From: Leucobacter sp. 7(1)
Lineage (GTDB): Bacteria; Actinomycetota; Actinomycetes; Actinomycetales; Microbacteriaceae
Direction: 5' to 3'
DNA: 64,000 bases
Assembly: GCF_900163635.1 (NCBI RefSeq)
Contig: NZ_FUID01000072.1
Span: 24,004 to 88,003, forward strand
The translations under genes and the position numbers were made by a program. Each line of letters starts with the position of its first letter. Position 1 is the stretch's first letter. The notes beneath the pieces are model-generated. The model worked only from the letters and a program-made list of their open reading frames with translations, was not told where the DNA came from and made no database searches. This document shows, piece after piece, positions 64,000 through 64,000 of this stretch.

Positions 64000-64000
64000 C

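Overview
The window is chromosomal DNA of a high-GC actinobacterium. The gene order dprA - xerC - M23 peptidase - rpsB - tsf - pyrH - frr - cdsA - DivIVA protein, the protocatechuate (pca) operon, the DUF2017/ClpS/metallopeptidase cluster and the 13E12-type HNH remnant at the right edge all fit Microbacteriaceae. Leucobacter or a close relative is my inference; no 16S rRNA gene is present to fix it.

Layout. (1) 1-2870: the right end of one accessory element, with a methyltransferase fragment, a drug-efflux type MFS protein and a DsbA/FrnE-like oxidoreductase. (2) 2858-19097: a second integrated element of about 16.2 kb bounded by 30-bp direct repeats (28/30 identical). Its right repeat lies inside comM (YifB family), of which only the 3' part remains. 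Cargo from left to right: a bacitracin/lantibiotic-type ABC exporter with a NarL-type two-component pair; a DUF4238 protein; a HEPN-like protein; an operon on the minus strand coding an HTH-Ser/Thr kinase fusion, a 41-residue basic protein, an SF2 helicase and a small zinc-site protein; a second minus-strand operon coding a protein of unknown family, an XRE-ImmA/IrrE protein and a PD-(D/E)XK nuclease; and two small proteins beside a large serine integrase whose frame is cut by a TAG codon. (3) 19.1-28.7 kb: core genes for DNA uptake and recombination, translation and phospholipid synthesis. (4) 28.7-35.3 kb: RNase H, a 948-residue DivIVA-type coiled-coil protein built on 11-residue repeats, a membrane protein with an internal lipobox and a thioredoxin-like/TPR protein. 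(5) 35.3-49.9 kb: cysteine desulfurase-mnmA, ligA, a Tag-like glycosylase, gatCAB, dinB, DUF2017-clpS-metallopeptidase, tRNA-His(GTG) and oligoribonuclease. (6) 50-59.5 kb: peptide deformylase, then a 4-hydroxybenzoate/protocatechuate locus (pobA, two divergent IclR regulators, pcaHGBDC). (7) 59.5-64 kb: TetR-MFS efflux pair, DUF6153-DUF305 pair, a lipoprotein and the end of an HNH endonuclease gene.

How the parts work together. PobA makes protocatechuate; PcaHG, PcaB, PcaC and PcaD take it to 3-oxoadipate; an array of six 10-bp units ending in a 19-bp palindrome sits before pcaH and is a likely control site. The cysteine desulfurase and MnmA form a tRNA thiolation pair. The part most likely to hold an undescribed system is 9.0-16.3 kb. 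It reads like a defence island with a kinase/helicase module next to an ImmA-type regulator/nuclease module, carried on an element that has apparently been immobilised by the nonsense codon in its integrase. All functions are inferred from sequence reading; no database search was run.
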